Source: Flammeovirgaceae bacterium UBA2366 (GTDB lineage: Bacteria > Bacteroidota > Bacteroidia > Cytophagales > Cyclobacteriaceae). From it: a stretch of 64,000 nt of DNA. Made by a program: the position numbers and the translations under genes. The stretch is taken from assembly GCA_002344065.1 (NCBI GenBank), contig DDTK01000001.1:128621-192620 (forward strand), in the 5' to 3' direction. Below are positions 52,571-61,396 of the stretch, one piece after another (position 1 is the stretch's first letter; each line of letters starts with the position of its first letter). The notes under the pieces are model-generated. The model was given only the letters and a program-made list of their open reading frames with translations, did not search any database and had not been told where the DNA came from.

Positions 52571-54397
52571 TCAGTTTTTCTCAGCTGGAGCAAAAATCCT
52601 ATCCTGAATGACGGACAAAACTTCTACCGCATTGGATTTAATATGAATGAAGTAGTCCAGTCCTGCAGCCTGCAGACTTTCCACCAACATTGGCGGATAA
52701 CCGGCCAGTACGAGGATTTTATTAGAATTATTTTTCCTAAATGCTTTTACACATGCTTCTGCATGAAGCGTGTAATCATCATCCGAAGCACACAATACAA
52801 TAACCTGTGAGTCACTGCTCAGTGCAGGCTGAATTCCAGTCAATGGATTCTCATGAAAGTGCTCAGCTGAACTGAAGCCGGCTGCGGCAAAGAAATTTTG
52901 TGAAAATGCCACCCGCGCTTTACGCATGGCAAGGTTACCAAATGCAAGCAGAAATATTTCCGGGACCTTACCGTGTCCATTGGCAAATTGCTGTGTTCGC
53001 TGTCGCAGAATTTCAAAACTCCTCGTGGCATGCTGCGCAACCAATACATGATCGTTTTCCTTATGCTCGTCTGTTACCGCAACAGGAAGTGTTTCAGCAG
53101 GATTAGCATACTGATTAATACCCACATACACTTGCTTTCGGGTATGGATATCCTGCAATTTTTTATCACGTACACTAGCTATTCTCAGCTGAACTTTATT
53201 CTGTTCAAAAGCCTTTACAAATCCACCTTCCTGTTCCACTTCTTTAAACAAGTTCAAGGCATTTTCATACAACTTATGGGTGAGCACTTCTATGTAATAA
53301 GCGCCTCCGGCCGCATCAGAAACCTGATCGAAGTAGGATTCAGCCTTGAGAATATTGGAAACATTCAACGCCATGCGCACATTAAATTCATCTGGTGTTG
53401 AAGAAGTATTCGTATGCGGTTTGATCAGTAGTCCATCGCATCCTCCAGTAACAGCAGCCATAGCTTCGGTGGTATTGCGCAACATATTCGTGTGGGCATC
53501 ATACCGTGATTTCGACCATATTGAACTAACGGATAAAATAGTTGCTTTCACCTGATCGAGCGAATAGTGATTTATCAATGTAGCATACAAGGCCCGTAAC
53601 GAACGCAACTTGGCAATTTCAAAAAAGTAATCGCCATTAATAGCTGTTCTGAGGTGTACCTCACTAAAGATTTCCTTAGGTGAAAGTCCGGCATCTGAAA
53701 GTAGATCCGTATAGGCCACAACTTTGTTCAAAAGAAAAGCAAGTTCCTGGGTTACATTTCCACCGGCATCAACAAAAGTATTTGACCGAACTGTGAGGCC
53801 CCTGAAACCCGTAGCTTTTTTTGTTAACTGAAGCTGACGTGCAAGCGATTGAATCGTGGAGGTCTGAATCTTAGTTTCTCCGGTGATCCATTTTTCCAGT
53901 ATGTCTGCATCACAAAAACCATGAATAGCCCCCAACGATACTCTTCGCTTTTCAAGGTACTTAAAGTACGCTGCAATAAAATCAGGATCCGGCTCCGACA
54001 GGACAAAGGATATATGAACAACAGTTGGATCAACTGAGGCTAAAATCTCATCAAATAAAAAATTGGTCGCCCGATCAATACTAAATATCAGTCCATCGGC
54101 TCCTTGCTGAATACATCGCTCTGCCTGTAGCTTTTGTTGCTGCGCAGAACCGGTGCTTACTTCAGCGTAATTAATCCACTGGACATTCAGCGGTTGTACT
54201 GACTTAACAAACGCGGTAAAGTCAGCCAGTGGAAGAACATCCTCCTCTGTATAAAATGGATCCACTGAAAATCCTTCATAGGTATTCCACACCAATTTTT
54301 TGGAGAAATCCGCTCCCTTTAAATCCTGAATGACTTTATCCATCCACTGTTGTTTGGTGATCGCGGGGAAATCTGAAAAAATTTGTTGTTTGCTCAT
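52571..54397 (-). CDS. mutA: Methylmalonyl-CoA mutase, small subunit
   Basis: The 608-residue partner of the large subunit has the same barrel fold ('FSDFPAITKQQWMDKVIQDLKGADFSKKL', 'NTTEAMAAVTGGCDGLLIKPH', 'SDAAGGAYYIEVLTHKLYENALNLF'). The C-terminal flavodoxin-like part lacks the DxHxxG cobalamin motif, as expected for the non-catalytic subunit. It is encoded just upstream of mutB in the same operon. Confidence 0.95.
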   Translation of the reverse strand: MSKQQIFSDFPAITKQQWMDKVIQDLKGADFSKKLVWNTYEGFSVDPFYTEEDVLPLADFTAFVKSVQPLNVQWINYAEVSTGSAQQQKLQAERCIQQGADGLIFSIDRATNFLFDEILASVDPTVVHISFVLSEPDPDFIAAYFKYLEKRRVSLGAIHGFCDADILEKWITGETKIQTSTIQSLARQLQLTKKATGFRGLTVRSNTFVDAGGNVTQELAFLLNKVVAYTDLLSDAGLSPKEIFSEVHLRTAINGDYFFEIAKLRSLRALYATLINHYSLDQVKATILSVSSIWSKSRYDAHTNMLRNTTEAMAAVTGGCDGLLIKPHTNTSSTPDEFNVRMALNVSNILKAESYFDQVSDAAGGAYYIEVLTHKLYENALNLFKEVEQEGGFVKAFEQNKVQLRIASVRDKKLQDIHTRKQVYVGINQYANPAETLPVAVTDEHKENDHVLVAQHATRSFEILRQRTQQFANGHGKVPEIFLLAFGNLAMRKARVAFSQNFFAAAGFSSAEHFHENPLTGIQPALSSDSQVIVLCASDDDYTLHAEACVKAFRKNNSNKILVLAGYPPMLVESLQAAGLDYFIHIKSNAVEVLSVIQDRIFAPAEKN

Positions 54398-54517
54398 GAA
54401 TAATCTGGGTTCACACTATCCTAAAACTTAATGGTATTTTGCCGGCAAAAATTCTGGAAACTGGCCCATAATCTTCACTGCCCCACTTTTTAAAATTTCA
54501 TCAAATTAAACTCCTCC

Positions 54518-54922
54518 TTATCGTTTTTCACAAAATTCAACCAAAACTCCTTTGGTTGATTTAGGATGAAGAAAGGCTATATCCAGGCCCTCAGCGCCCT
54601 TTCTGGGTTTACTATCGATGAGTTGTACACCTTTAGAAGAAACTTCTTCCAGTTGTTTTTCAATATTCCTTACAGAAAAAGCAAGGTGATGCATTCCCTC
54701 GCCCTTCTTTTCAATATATTTTGCTATCGGCCCATCCGGTGCGGTGCTCTCTAATAGTTCAATTTTTGTTTGACCGACCTGAAAGAATGCTGTTTTCACT
54801 TTCTGATCTTCAACCTCTTCAATACGATAGCATTTTAATCCAAGTACATTTTCATAAAACTCGATTGCCTTTTCCAAATCAGCAACTGCGATTCCAATAT
54901 GTTCAATGTGTGAAATTTCCAT
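54518..54922 (-). CDS. mce: Methylmalonyl-CoA epimerase
   Basis: The 134-residue vicinal-oxygen-chelate enzyme interconverts (S)- and (R)-methylmalonyl-CoA. Metal ligands are in 'HIEHIGIAVADLEKAI', 'MHHLAFSVRN' and 'VLVEFCEK'. It is encoded 120 bases upstream of mutA on the same strand and supplies the isomer the mutase needs. Confidence 0.95.
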   Translation of the reverse strand: MEISHIEHIGIAVADLEKAIEFYENVLGLKCYRIEEVEDQKVKTAFFQVGQTKIELLESTAPDGPIAKYIEKKGEGMHHLAFSVRNIEKQLEEVSSKGVQLIDSKPRKGAEGLDIAFLHPKSTKGVLVEFCEKR

Positions 54923-54985
54923 AATGAGTGGCTTAAAGTTTTTAATTTAAATATCCTTCCATTAAAAAAAGGGTGCTGTTTATCA

Positions 54986-55023
54986 GGTAAGAAAACAAAC
55001 TTTTGATAATAGATTTTCTTACC
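54986..55023. repeat. 10-base inverted repeat upstream of mce
   Basis: GGTAAGAAAA (54986-54995) and TTTTCTTACC (55014-55023) form a perfect inverted repeat around an 18-base AT-rich centre. It lies 63 bases upstream of mce on the - strand and could be an operator or a hairpin. The rest of the 54923-55097 gap is AT-rich with nothing recognised. Confidence 0.45.
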
Positions 55024-55091
55024 TAAAAATATGCAAACGATTGCTAAGGTAGTATTAAATCTTAGGGTGAATCAAGTGTAGAACTACCGAA

Positions 55092-55149
55092 CGGTATAAA
55101 AAGAAAACATTCCTATCTCAGGTTTGAATACCTTGGTATAAGAATGTTT
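55092..55149 (-). terminator. Terminator after tmRNA
   Basis: On the - strand AAACATTCTTAT (55149-55138) pairs imperfectly with ATAGGAATGTTT (55116-55105), and the stem is followed by TCTTTTTATACC. It lies 17 bases past the tmRNA 3' end. Confidence 0.55.
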
Positions 55150-55165
55150 AACATGGGAGTAAAAG

Positions 55166-55554
55166 TGGAGCCGCAGGGAATCGAACCCTGGTCCAGAGAA
55201 GATCATAATCGTATCTTCTACATGCTTAGTTGACTTTGATTGTCGGGAATATGCCGGCAGGCAACAGCCAACGCATTCCGTAGTTACGGTATCTTAGCTG
55301 CATGATGTAACGTCACACAGAGCAGTTCTGCAAAACGACACCGCTATATCAGCACCTGCAGAACAGCGCACTGAGCGATGATGGCCCCCCAATTCTTAAT
55401 CGGGGTAAGCTAACCCAACGTTATGTCAGATTAAGCAGCCATGGCGTAGTTAGTCTCGCCACGTATGGTTTAGGACTATCTTTTAAGGCTCTCATCCCAT
55501 GAGCCTGCATGCTTACACACGTTATAACACATCCTGTCAAAACCGGTCGGCCCC
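55166..55554 (-). ncRNA. ssrA: Transfer-messenger RNA
   Basis: This 389-base one-piece tmRNA rescues stalled ribosomes. The 5' end GGGGCCG pairs with CGGCTCC at the 3' end (one G-U pair). 'GGTTTTGACAGG' follows the 5' end, and the 3' T-arm reads GGTTCGATTCC. The tag frame, read from 55460 to the stop at 55431, gives GETNYAMAA. Pseudoknot stems are visible, for example GGGTTAG/CTTACCC-type pairings. No CCA is encoded. Confidence 0.96.
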
Positions 55555-55693
55555 TAAATCAATGAACAATTATCAATTGGTAAGTTTTCAATTTACCAAT
55601 CAATTGCAATATTAATCAATTGATGGACATAAAAGTTCCCTTATCGCCAAAAGCTAATTGCTAATTGCCAATTGAATTTTAACTTGCAAGCCC
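55555..55693. repeat. AATTG-rich spacer between tmRNA and dnaX
   Basis: CAATTG or AATTG occurs repeatedly (for example 'CTAATTGCTAATTGCCAATTG' spread over 55653-55675). ATTGGTAA (55576-55583)/TTACCAAT (55593-55600) forms a perfect hairpin. The region must hold the divergent promoters of tmRNA and dnaX, but no consensus pair is found. Confidence 0.4.
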
Positions 55694-57387
55694 ATGGATA
55701 ATTTTGTTGTATCGGCACGAAAATACCGCCCAACCGGGTTTGCTGAGGTGGTGGGTCAGGAGCACATCACCACAACGCTTAAAAATGCCATCGATAATAA
55801 TAAATTAGCCCAGGCACTCCTATTCTGCGGACCCCGCGGAGTAGGGAAAACTACCTGCGCCCGAATAGTGGCACGACTGATCAATGGCTTTGAAGAAAAG
55901 GCCGAAGTAAACTCCCTGAACATTTTTGAACTTGATGCCGCCTCCAACAACTCTGTTGAAGATATTCGTAACCTGATTGACCAGGTGCGCTACCCTCCTC
56001 AGTTTGGCAAGTTTAAGGTGTATATTATTGACGAGGTTCACATGCTGTCGAATGCAGCCTTTAATGCATTTTTAAAAACCCTGGAGGAGCCACCATCATA
56101 CGCCATTTTCATACTGGCTACTACGGAGAAACATAAAGTGATTCCAACCATTCTTTCCCGTTGCCAGATTTTTGATTTTAACCGCATACAGATATCCGAT
56201 ATCGGTGATCATTTAAAAACTATTGCCAAACAGGAAGGTGTCGATGCGGAGGATGAGGCATTACACCTCATCGCCCAGAAAGCGGATGGAGCGTTGCGGG
56301 ATGCACTATCAATTTTTGACCTGATGGTCACGTACTCATCCGGAAAGGGTATAACCTTTAAGGATGTTCTACAGAACCTGCATATTCTCGATTACGATTA
56401 CTACTTCGCAGTAGTAGATACACTACTTTCCGAAAATCATACACAACCTTTGCTGATTCTTGATGAAATACTCAGAAAAGGTTTTGACGGACAAAATTTC
56501 ATTGTTGGGCTGAGTGAGCATTTGCGCAATTTGCTGGTATCGCAAGATGCCCGCACTACCGAATTGATGGAGGTGCCGGAAAGTGTGAAGAAGAAATACG
56601 CTCAGCAAGCCCAGGCTGCCTCTCCCTCATTATTGCTCTCGTGGCTTAACATAGCCAATCAATGCGACATTCAGTATAAGAGTAGCAAAAACCAACGCCT
56701 TTCTGTTGAACTGGCGTTGATGAAGATGGCCCACGTTCAGGCTGTTTTCAACGTTGATGCTTTTCCTCCTCAGCCCGAGGCATTAAAAAAAAAATTACTG
56801 ACGAATCCGTAAAAGAACCCGAGGCTGCCCCTTTAGCAAAAGCCCCAGAAGAAATTCCACAAACTAACAACTTACCAAAGAAAGCAGTTACGGAAACAGT
56901 TGAACCAACATTGCGTTCAACCTCACGCAGTAAGAGCACGCCAAAAATTCCTGCTCTTAAAAACATATTACAATCGGGTAACACACCGGTTGAACCTGAA
57001 CAAAAGGAAATCAACCAGCCAATAGCCAATCAGCCTTATACTTTTAAACGTCTGCAGGAAGTTTGGCTGGAATTTGCTGAGCAACGAAAAAAATACCGGG
57101 CAGAGTACCAGCTCCTAACGCAGCAAATTGAACTTCAAGAATCAACCGTAATTGTACACCTTCATAATCCCGTTCAGGAAACCTTGCTCAGTGATTTGAA
57201 AAGTGATTTGATGCAATATGTACGGGAAAGTTTAAATAATTACGCCATTCAGATAACCGGTGAGCTAAAAAGCAACGATAGCAAAAAGGTTATATATACC
57301 AACCGTGAGAAATTTGAACACCTGGCAGAAAAAAACCCTAACCTGATACTCTTGAAAGATCGGTTAGGGCTTGATCCGGATTTTTAA
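55694..57387 (+). CDS. dnaX: DNA polymerase III gamma/tau subunit, expressed by slippage at an A10 run
   Basis: The clamp-loader ATPase has Walker A 'FCGPRGVGKTTCARI', 'YIIDEVHMLS' and the SRC sensor 'ILSRCQIF'. The zero frame stops at 56812, giving gamma of 372 residues. Ten A at 56785-56794 precede this stop. In the -1 frame the sequence stays open to 57387 and encodes a Lys/Pro/Glu linker and the tau C-terminal part ('FKRLQEVWLEFAEQRKKYRAEYQLL', ending 'LLKDRLGLDPDF'), a total of about 564 residues. The N-terminal zinc cysteines of E. coli DnaX are absent. A frameshift pseudogene is unlikely because the gene is essential. Confidence 0.9.
56785..56794 (+). promoter_or_regulatory. A10 slippery tract in dnaX
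   Basis: Ten consecutive A read as TTA-AAA-AAA-AAA-TTA in the zero frame and lead to a stop 16 bases on. Loss of two A, gain of one A, or a -1 ribosomal shift joins gamma to the tau tail. Thermus thermophilus dnaX uses a comparable A9 tract (transcriptional slippage) and E. coli uses A6G (ribosomal shift). Confidence 0.75.
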
Positions 57388-57393
57388 AAAAGG

Positions 57394-58305
57394 CTATTTC
57401 TTCTCTTCGTAATTCTGAAAAGAATAGGCGAATCCAAAATTGAATACCTGACTAACTTGGGCTCCGGGATCCTGATCGAAATCGTATATAAGAATTCCGC
57501 CTAATCCAACCGTAATGAATTTATTGACTCTTGCAGAAAGCATCAAGTCTAAACGATGATCAATCAACTTTGCCTCCAGGTTTTCATAGTTGACAAACAT
57601 CATATAACGCCACTTTAAATTTAAATTTTTGGCTATCTCCTTGTCGAAGTCTGCCGCTAATTGAAAGGCCAGCCACTCCATACGTGTTGACTCACCAACC
57701 AGTACACCGTAGGGACTAATCGGATCAACTTCGTCAAATCGGCCGTTATTGTCGCTAACAATAGTAATGCGCGGAGAGAATGGTGATAGTCGGAGGTAGA
57801 AGTAATCCACCGGTTTGTATTGAAAACCCCATGCTGAGGTAATAAATGCCGGAGCCAGAAAATCAGAGATTAAATCCTCGGTATCATCATCGTTGTAAAT
57901 GAATCCTTTAGAAAACTGACTTAAAAAGTTCAGTGACGTAAACAGACTCCACTTATCGGATAGCTTATAACCCACTTTGGTATCCAGAAATATCCGGTCC
58001 AGGGTTTTACGAAATCCTTGGCCACTGTTATCGACAAATCCATAGAGAAGGCCTATTTCATTGTCCCAGGTTATTTTATCGTTTGAATAGTTGGCCTTGT
58101 AATTAAAGGCCCCATTCAAGCCTATTGAGTTTATTCCTCCTGCCTTCCAATTAGATGAAAATGATGCCTGATTAACATTAATATTGAAGAGCAACTTCTT
58201 CTTCCAGTTTGAGGTGGTATCGGGCTTGATGATTTGAGCTGATCCAAAAAAAGAAATCAACAGAAACATAATTGTGCTGGCACCTGTGATGAGGATAGTT
58301 TTCAT
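57394..58305 (-). CDS. DUF3078 outer-membrane protein
   Basis: The 303-residue protein has a signal peptide (about 1-23, ending GSAQ). Then comes the DUF3078 pattern: 'WKKKLLFNINVNQASFSSNWKAGGINSIGLNGAFNYKANY' and 'WDNEIGLLYGF', followed by alternating strands to the end. It is probably a beta-barrel; the function is unknown. It ends 6 bases from the end of dnaX (convergent). Confidence 0.88.
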   Translation of the reverse strand: MKTILITGASTIMFLLISFFGSAQIIKPDTTSNWKKKLLFNINVNQASFSSNWKAGGINSIGLNGAFNYKANYSNDKITWDNEIGLLYGFVDNSGQGFRKTLDRIFLDTKVGYKLSDKWSLFTSLNFLSQFSKGFIYNDDDTEDLISDFLAPAFITSAWGFQYKPVDYFYLRLSPFSPRITIVSDNNGRFDEVDPISPYGVLVGESTRMEWLAFQLAADFDKEIAKNLNLKWRYMMFVNYENLEAKLIDHRLDLMLSARVNKFITVGLGGILIYDFDQDPGAQVSQVFNFGFAYSFQNYEEKK

Positions 58306-58349
58306 AGATGAAATGAGGGTTTATAACAGATCTTAAAGAACAACAGAGA

Positions 58350-58763
58350 CTAAATATTGTTCAATTTGATTTCTTCGAGAGCGATTTCGGTAAGCGGTTT
58401 GGTGATAAACTTAATTACATGATTGTTGTTAACAATCTTATCAATATCACGCTTATTGTCAGAGCTGGAAAGAATAATCACCTTGCACTTATTGCGCACA
58501 ATTTCATTGAATTTTTCGAACTCGTATAAGAACACAAAACCGTCAACAATCGGCATATTAATGTCCAGAAAAATCAGGCTCGGCAGGTTCTCAGCCTTAT
58601 TTTCGTTTTCTTTCAAATAATCAAGTGCAGCCTTACCCGAGCCCTTCGCTTCAACCCGCTTCGAGAATTTGGTGATTTCGATAATACGTTTACTGATAAA
58701 ATTGTCGGTGTCGTTATCATCTACCAACATTACTAAATCAATGGATTTTGTATCCGTTTCCAT
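58350..58763 (-). CDS. Single-domain response regulator
   Basis: From the ATG at 58763 (METDTKSIDL) the 137-residue receiver domain has acidic pocket 'VDDND', phosphoacceptor D67 in 'LIFLDINMP', Ser/Thr position 'ILSSSD' and the conserved Lys in 'FITKPL'. There is no output domain, so it must act by protein contact. A TTG start upstream at 58778 is an alternative. It has no adjacent kinase. Confidence 0.9.
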   Translation of the reverse strand: METDTKSIDLVMLVDDNDTDNFISKRIIEITKFSKRVEAKGSGKAALDYLKENENKAENLPSLIFLDINMPIVDGFVFLYEFEKFNEIVRNKCKVIILSSSDNKRDIDKIVNNNHVIKFITKPLTEIALEEIKLNNI

Positions 58764-58907
58764 CCCAATAAGAGTCAATTACATTGCTTTAAATTCTGAC
58801 AAAATCGCAAGTCACAAAAATATCCTTTTTTAGATACTTTAAGCCAGTCCTTACTAAAATCAAGGGGTTGACGTAATAAATTCACAAAAAAGGAAGTAAA
58901 ATTAAGC

Positions 58908-60719
58908 TTATTTCATCTGAATCTTAAGCTTCTCGCCCGTAGCAACATTAAAATCCTTTTTCTGATTCCAGTCCATCAGGTCTTTTATGGTAACGCCATA
59001 CTTCCGCGCAACACTGTACAGCGTATCGGATGGTTTTACCTCATATACAATAAATTCATCTTGCTTTGCGGTATCCATAAGGCTATCAGGCTGAGCCGGA
59101 TCTCGAAGCATTAATGTTTGACCGGGCTTTATTCCGTCTTCCATCTTCAACTGATTCCAGTTCACAATGTCCATAACCCCTATTCCATATTGTTTGGAAA
59201 TGGCATAAAGGGTTTCACCGGCTACCACAATATGCTGGGCAGGAAAAGGTTTAGGTTGCATGGTTGTAACTATTTCGTCAACCTTACCAGGGGTTACATC
59301 CTCTGTCTCAATAACGGGTTCAACTACATTAGTAATCGTATTTTCCTCCTGCTTCGAGGGCTCAGAAACTGAAGTCGGCCACTCCGCACTTTTGTTTGTA
59401 GAAGCGGTTGGATTTACCGACCAACTAAAAAATTCACCTGTCTCTACCTCAACTGTACTGGCAACAACCGGTTCAGCAACCGCAGACTTTTGGGTGCCTG
59501 ACAATACCACCAGCGTGCCAGGCTTAAGCGATAAGGTTGGCAAACCTGGATTTAACTTTGCCAATCTTTTTAACTGAACTCCGTATTGCTGACTTACTGA
59601 CCACAGCGTTTCATCGGATTGCTTTACTACATGTGAGGCTATCTGGGTTTTTGATCTTTTCTTTTTCAGATAATAATACTGTCCCTCAACCAGTGGATCG
59701 CTGATAGAAAGATCGTTACATGCCAGAAAAAAAGATAACCCTACACCGGCTCGTTTGGTCAGAGCAACCGCGTTTTCGCCAGCATGCGCCTTAATGGCAG
59801 GAATTCCATTAATAGTTTTTTTATCACTTTGTAGGGCAAGGGCCGGTTTAGCATCAAGCTTTTTGTGCGAATTGTGTTTGTTATGATCGGTATTTACCTT
59901 TTCAACAGAGGCATAAACAGCCTGAGCCTCACCTTTAACCGGTATGGCTACGATATAATTTTTATCACCCGGTATAGTTCCCTTCTTCACCCATTTATTA
60001 AACTCCATCAGGCTTTCCTCCGGAACAGAAACTTCTTTTGCAATTACTGATAACGACTTACTGTTACGGCTTTCGTAGGCAATAATGTTTACTTCACCCT
60101 GCCCTCTCACTGCGCCTTCAAATGCAATTTTATGTGCCAGAAACTTTTTTACGTACCAGTAAGTCTGACTGGTAATCTCCATATGCTTTGCTCCGCTCTC
60201 ATAATCTTTCACGGCACGCATCACACCACCAGCTCCCATTTGATAGGCTTGCAAAGCATATAGCCAATTGTTAAAAAAAGTATTGTTCTTTTTGAGATAT
60301 TGTGCAGCAGCCCGAGTGGATGAAACTATGTTCATGCGTTCATCTATTTCCTTATCTACACGCAACCCCATTTCTGCTGCTGTAAAATCTTTAAACTGCC
60401 AGAACCCCACGGCATTCGATACCGATACAGCATCGGGTATCAAGGCGCTTTCCTGGATCACCAGGTATTTGAAGTCGTCTGGCAAGCGCTCTTCTGCAAA
60501 TATTTTCTCGATGATGGGGAAATATGTTTTTGCCCGATCAACTTTTATGTTGAAATATTTAGGGTATTGGGTAAGGGCGTCAACATCCTTTTGAATTTCT
60601 CTACGCGCATCGTCTCGGATGGTGAGTGTCATACCCGCAAAGTTCATCTTATGCGGAACCTCCTGAGTTTGAGCTAATACCACATGCAGAAGTAAACTAA
60701 AAATGGCTGTGAGTCGCAT
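58908..60719 (-). CDS. MltD-like lytic transglycosylase with LysM repeats
   Basis: The 603-residue murein hydrolase has a signal peptide (about 1-16). The SLT domain has catalytic Glu90 in 'QESALIPDAVS' and 'NAVGFWQFKDFTAAEMGLRVD'. A spacer is followed by LysM repeats: a weak one about 300-350 and clear ones starting 'HVVKQSDETLWSVSQQYGV', 'HIVVAGETLYAISKQYGI' and 'YEVKPSDTLYSVARKYGV'. It cleaves peptidoglycan glycan strands to anhydro-muropeptides, and LysM holds it on the wall. Confidence 0.93.
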   Translation of the reverse strand: MRLTAIFSLLLHVVLAQTQEVPHKMNFAGMTLTIRDDARREIQKDVDALTQYPKYFNIKVDRAKTYFPIIEKIFAEERLPDDFKYLVIQESALIPDAVSVSNAVGFWQFKDFTAAEMGLRVDKEIDERMNIVSSTRAAAQYLKKNNTFFNNWLYALQAYQMGAGGVMRAVKDYESGAKHMEITSQTYWYVKKFLAHKIAFEGAVRGQGEVNIIAYESRNSKSLSVIAKEVSVPEESLMEFNKWVKKGTIPGDKNYIVAIPVKGEAQAVYASVEKVNTDHNKHNSHKKLDAKPALALQSDKKTINGIPAIKAHAGENAVALTKRAGVGLSFFLACNDLSISDPLVEGQYYYLKKKRSKTQIASHVVKQSDETLWSVSQQYGVQLKRLAKLNPGLPTLSLKPGTLVVLSGTQKSAVAEPVVASTVEVETGEFFSWSVNPTASTNKSAEWPTSVSEPSKQEENTITNVVEPVIETEDVTPGKVDEIVTTMQPKPFPAQHIVVAGETLYAISKQYGIGVMDIVNWNQLKMEDGIKPGQTLMLRDPAQPDSLMDTAKQDEFIVYEVKPSDTLYSVARKYGVTIKDLMDWNQKKDFNVATGEKLKIQMK

Positions 60720-60753
60720 ACTGCTAAGGTTAAAAAATATTCAGCCTAAAAAA

Positions 60754-61395
60754 TCAATCCTTCACTTTACGTGCAATCATAATGCCATCACGCACCGGCA
60801 TCAGGATATTTTCAACCCGGGTATCGTTTTGGATCTTTCGATTGAAGTCCATGATGGCCCGGGTGTCTTTATCCGGTTTTTGATCCAACACCTTACCACT
60901 CCACAACACGTTGTCAGCCAGGATATAACCTCCCAAAGGTACGAGATTGAATACTAAATCGTAATAGCGGGCGTAGTTTTCTTTATCGGCATCAATAAAA
61001 ACAAGATCGAACGGACCTTGCAGCTTTGGAATAATATCCAACGCATTGCCTATCTGATAGTCAACTTTCTTCGATAATCCAGCCTCGTTGAAATATTGCC
61101 GAACCCTTTCCTCGAGTTCCTCATTAATATCAATGGTGATCAGCTTTCCATCAGGGGCAAGGCCCTCGGCCAGGCATACTGCCGAATAGCCCGTATAGGT
61201 TCCGATTTCGAGGATTGCCTTTGGCTGAAGCATGCAGCTTATCATTGCCAGCAATCTTCCCTGCAAATGTCCGGAAAGCATGCGTGGCATAAGTACCTGT
61301 GCGTGCGTTTCACGATTGATCCGTTTTAATAGCTCACTTTCAGATGAAGTGTGTTGCTCGGCATAGCGTAACAAATCGGCATTGAGAATATCCAT
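60754..61395 (-). CDS. SAM-dependent O-methyltransferase (COMT-like)
   Basis: The 213-residue enzyme has motif I 'ILEIGTYTGYSAVCLAEGL', then 'KLITIDINEELEERVRQYF' and the metal-binding 'FDLVFIDADKENYARYYD', with 'GGYILADNVLWSGKV'. It belongs to the cation-dependent catechol O-methyltransferase group. The substrate is unknown. It follows the M16 peptidase gene on the same strand with no intergenic space. Confidence 0.92.
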   Translation of the reverse strand: MDILNADLLRYAEQHTSSESELLKRINRETHAQVLMPRMLSGHLQGRLLAMISCMLQPKAILEIGTYTGYSAVCLAEGLAPDGKLITIDINEELEERVRQYFNEAGLSKKVDYQIGNALDIIPKLQGPFDLVFIDADKENYARYYDLVFNLVPLGGYILADNVLWSGKVLDQKPDKDTRAIMDFNRKIQNDTRVENILMPVRDGIMIARKVKD

Positions 61396-61396
61396 A

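Noticed and set aside
56911..57387. Separate 158-residue gene downstream of dnaX
   Set aside because: It is in the -1 frame that continues without stop from the A10 tract, starts only at a TTG, and matches a DnaX tau tail. It is treated as part of dnaX.
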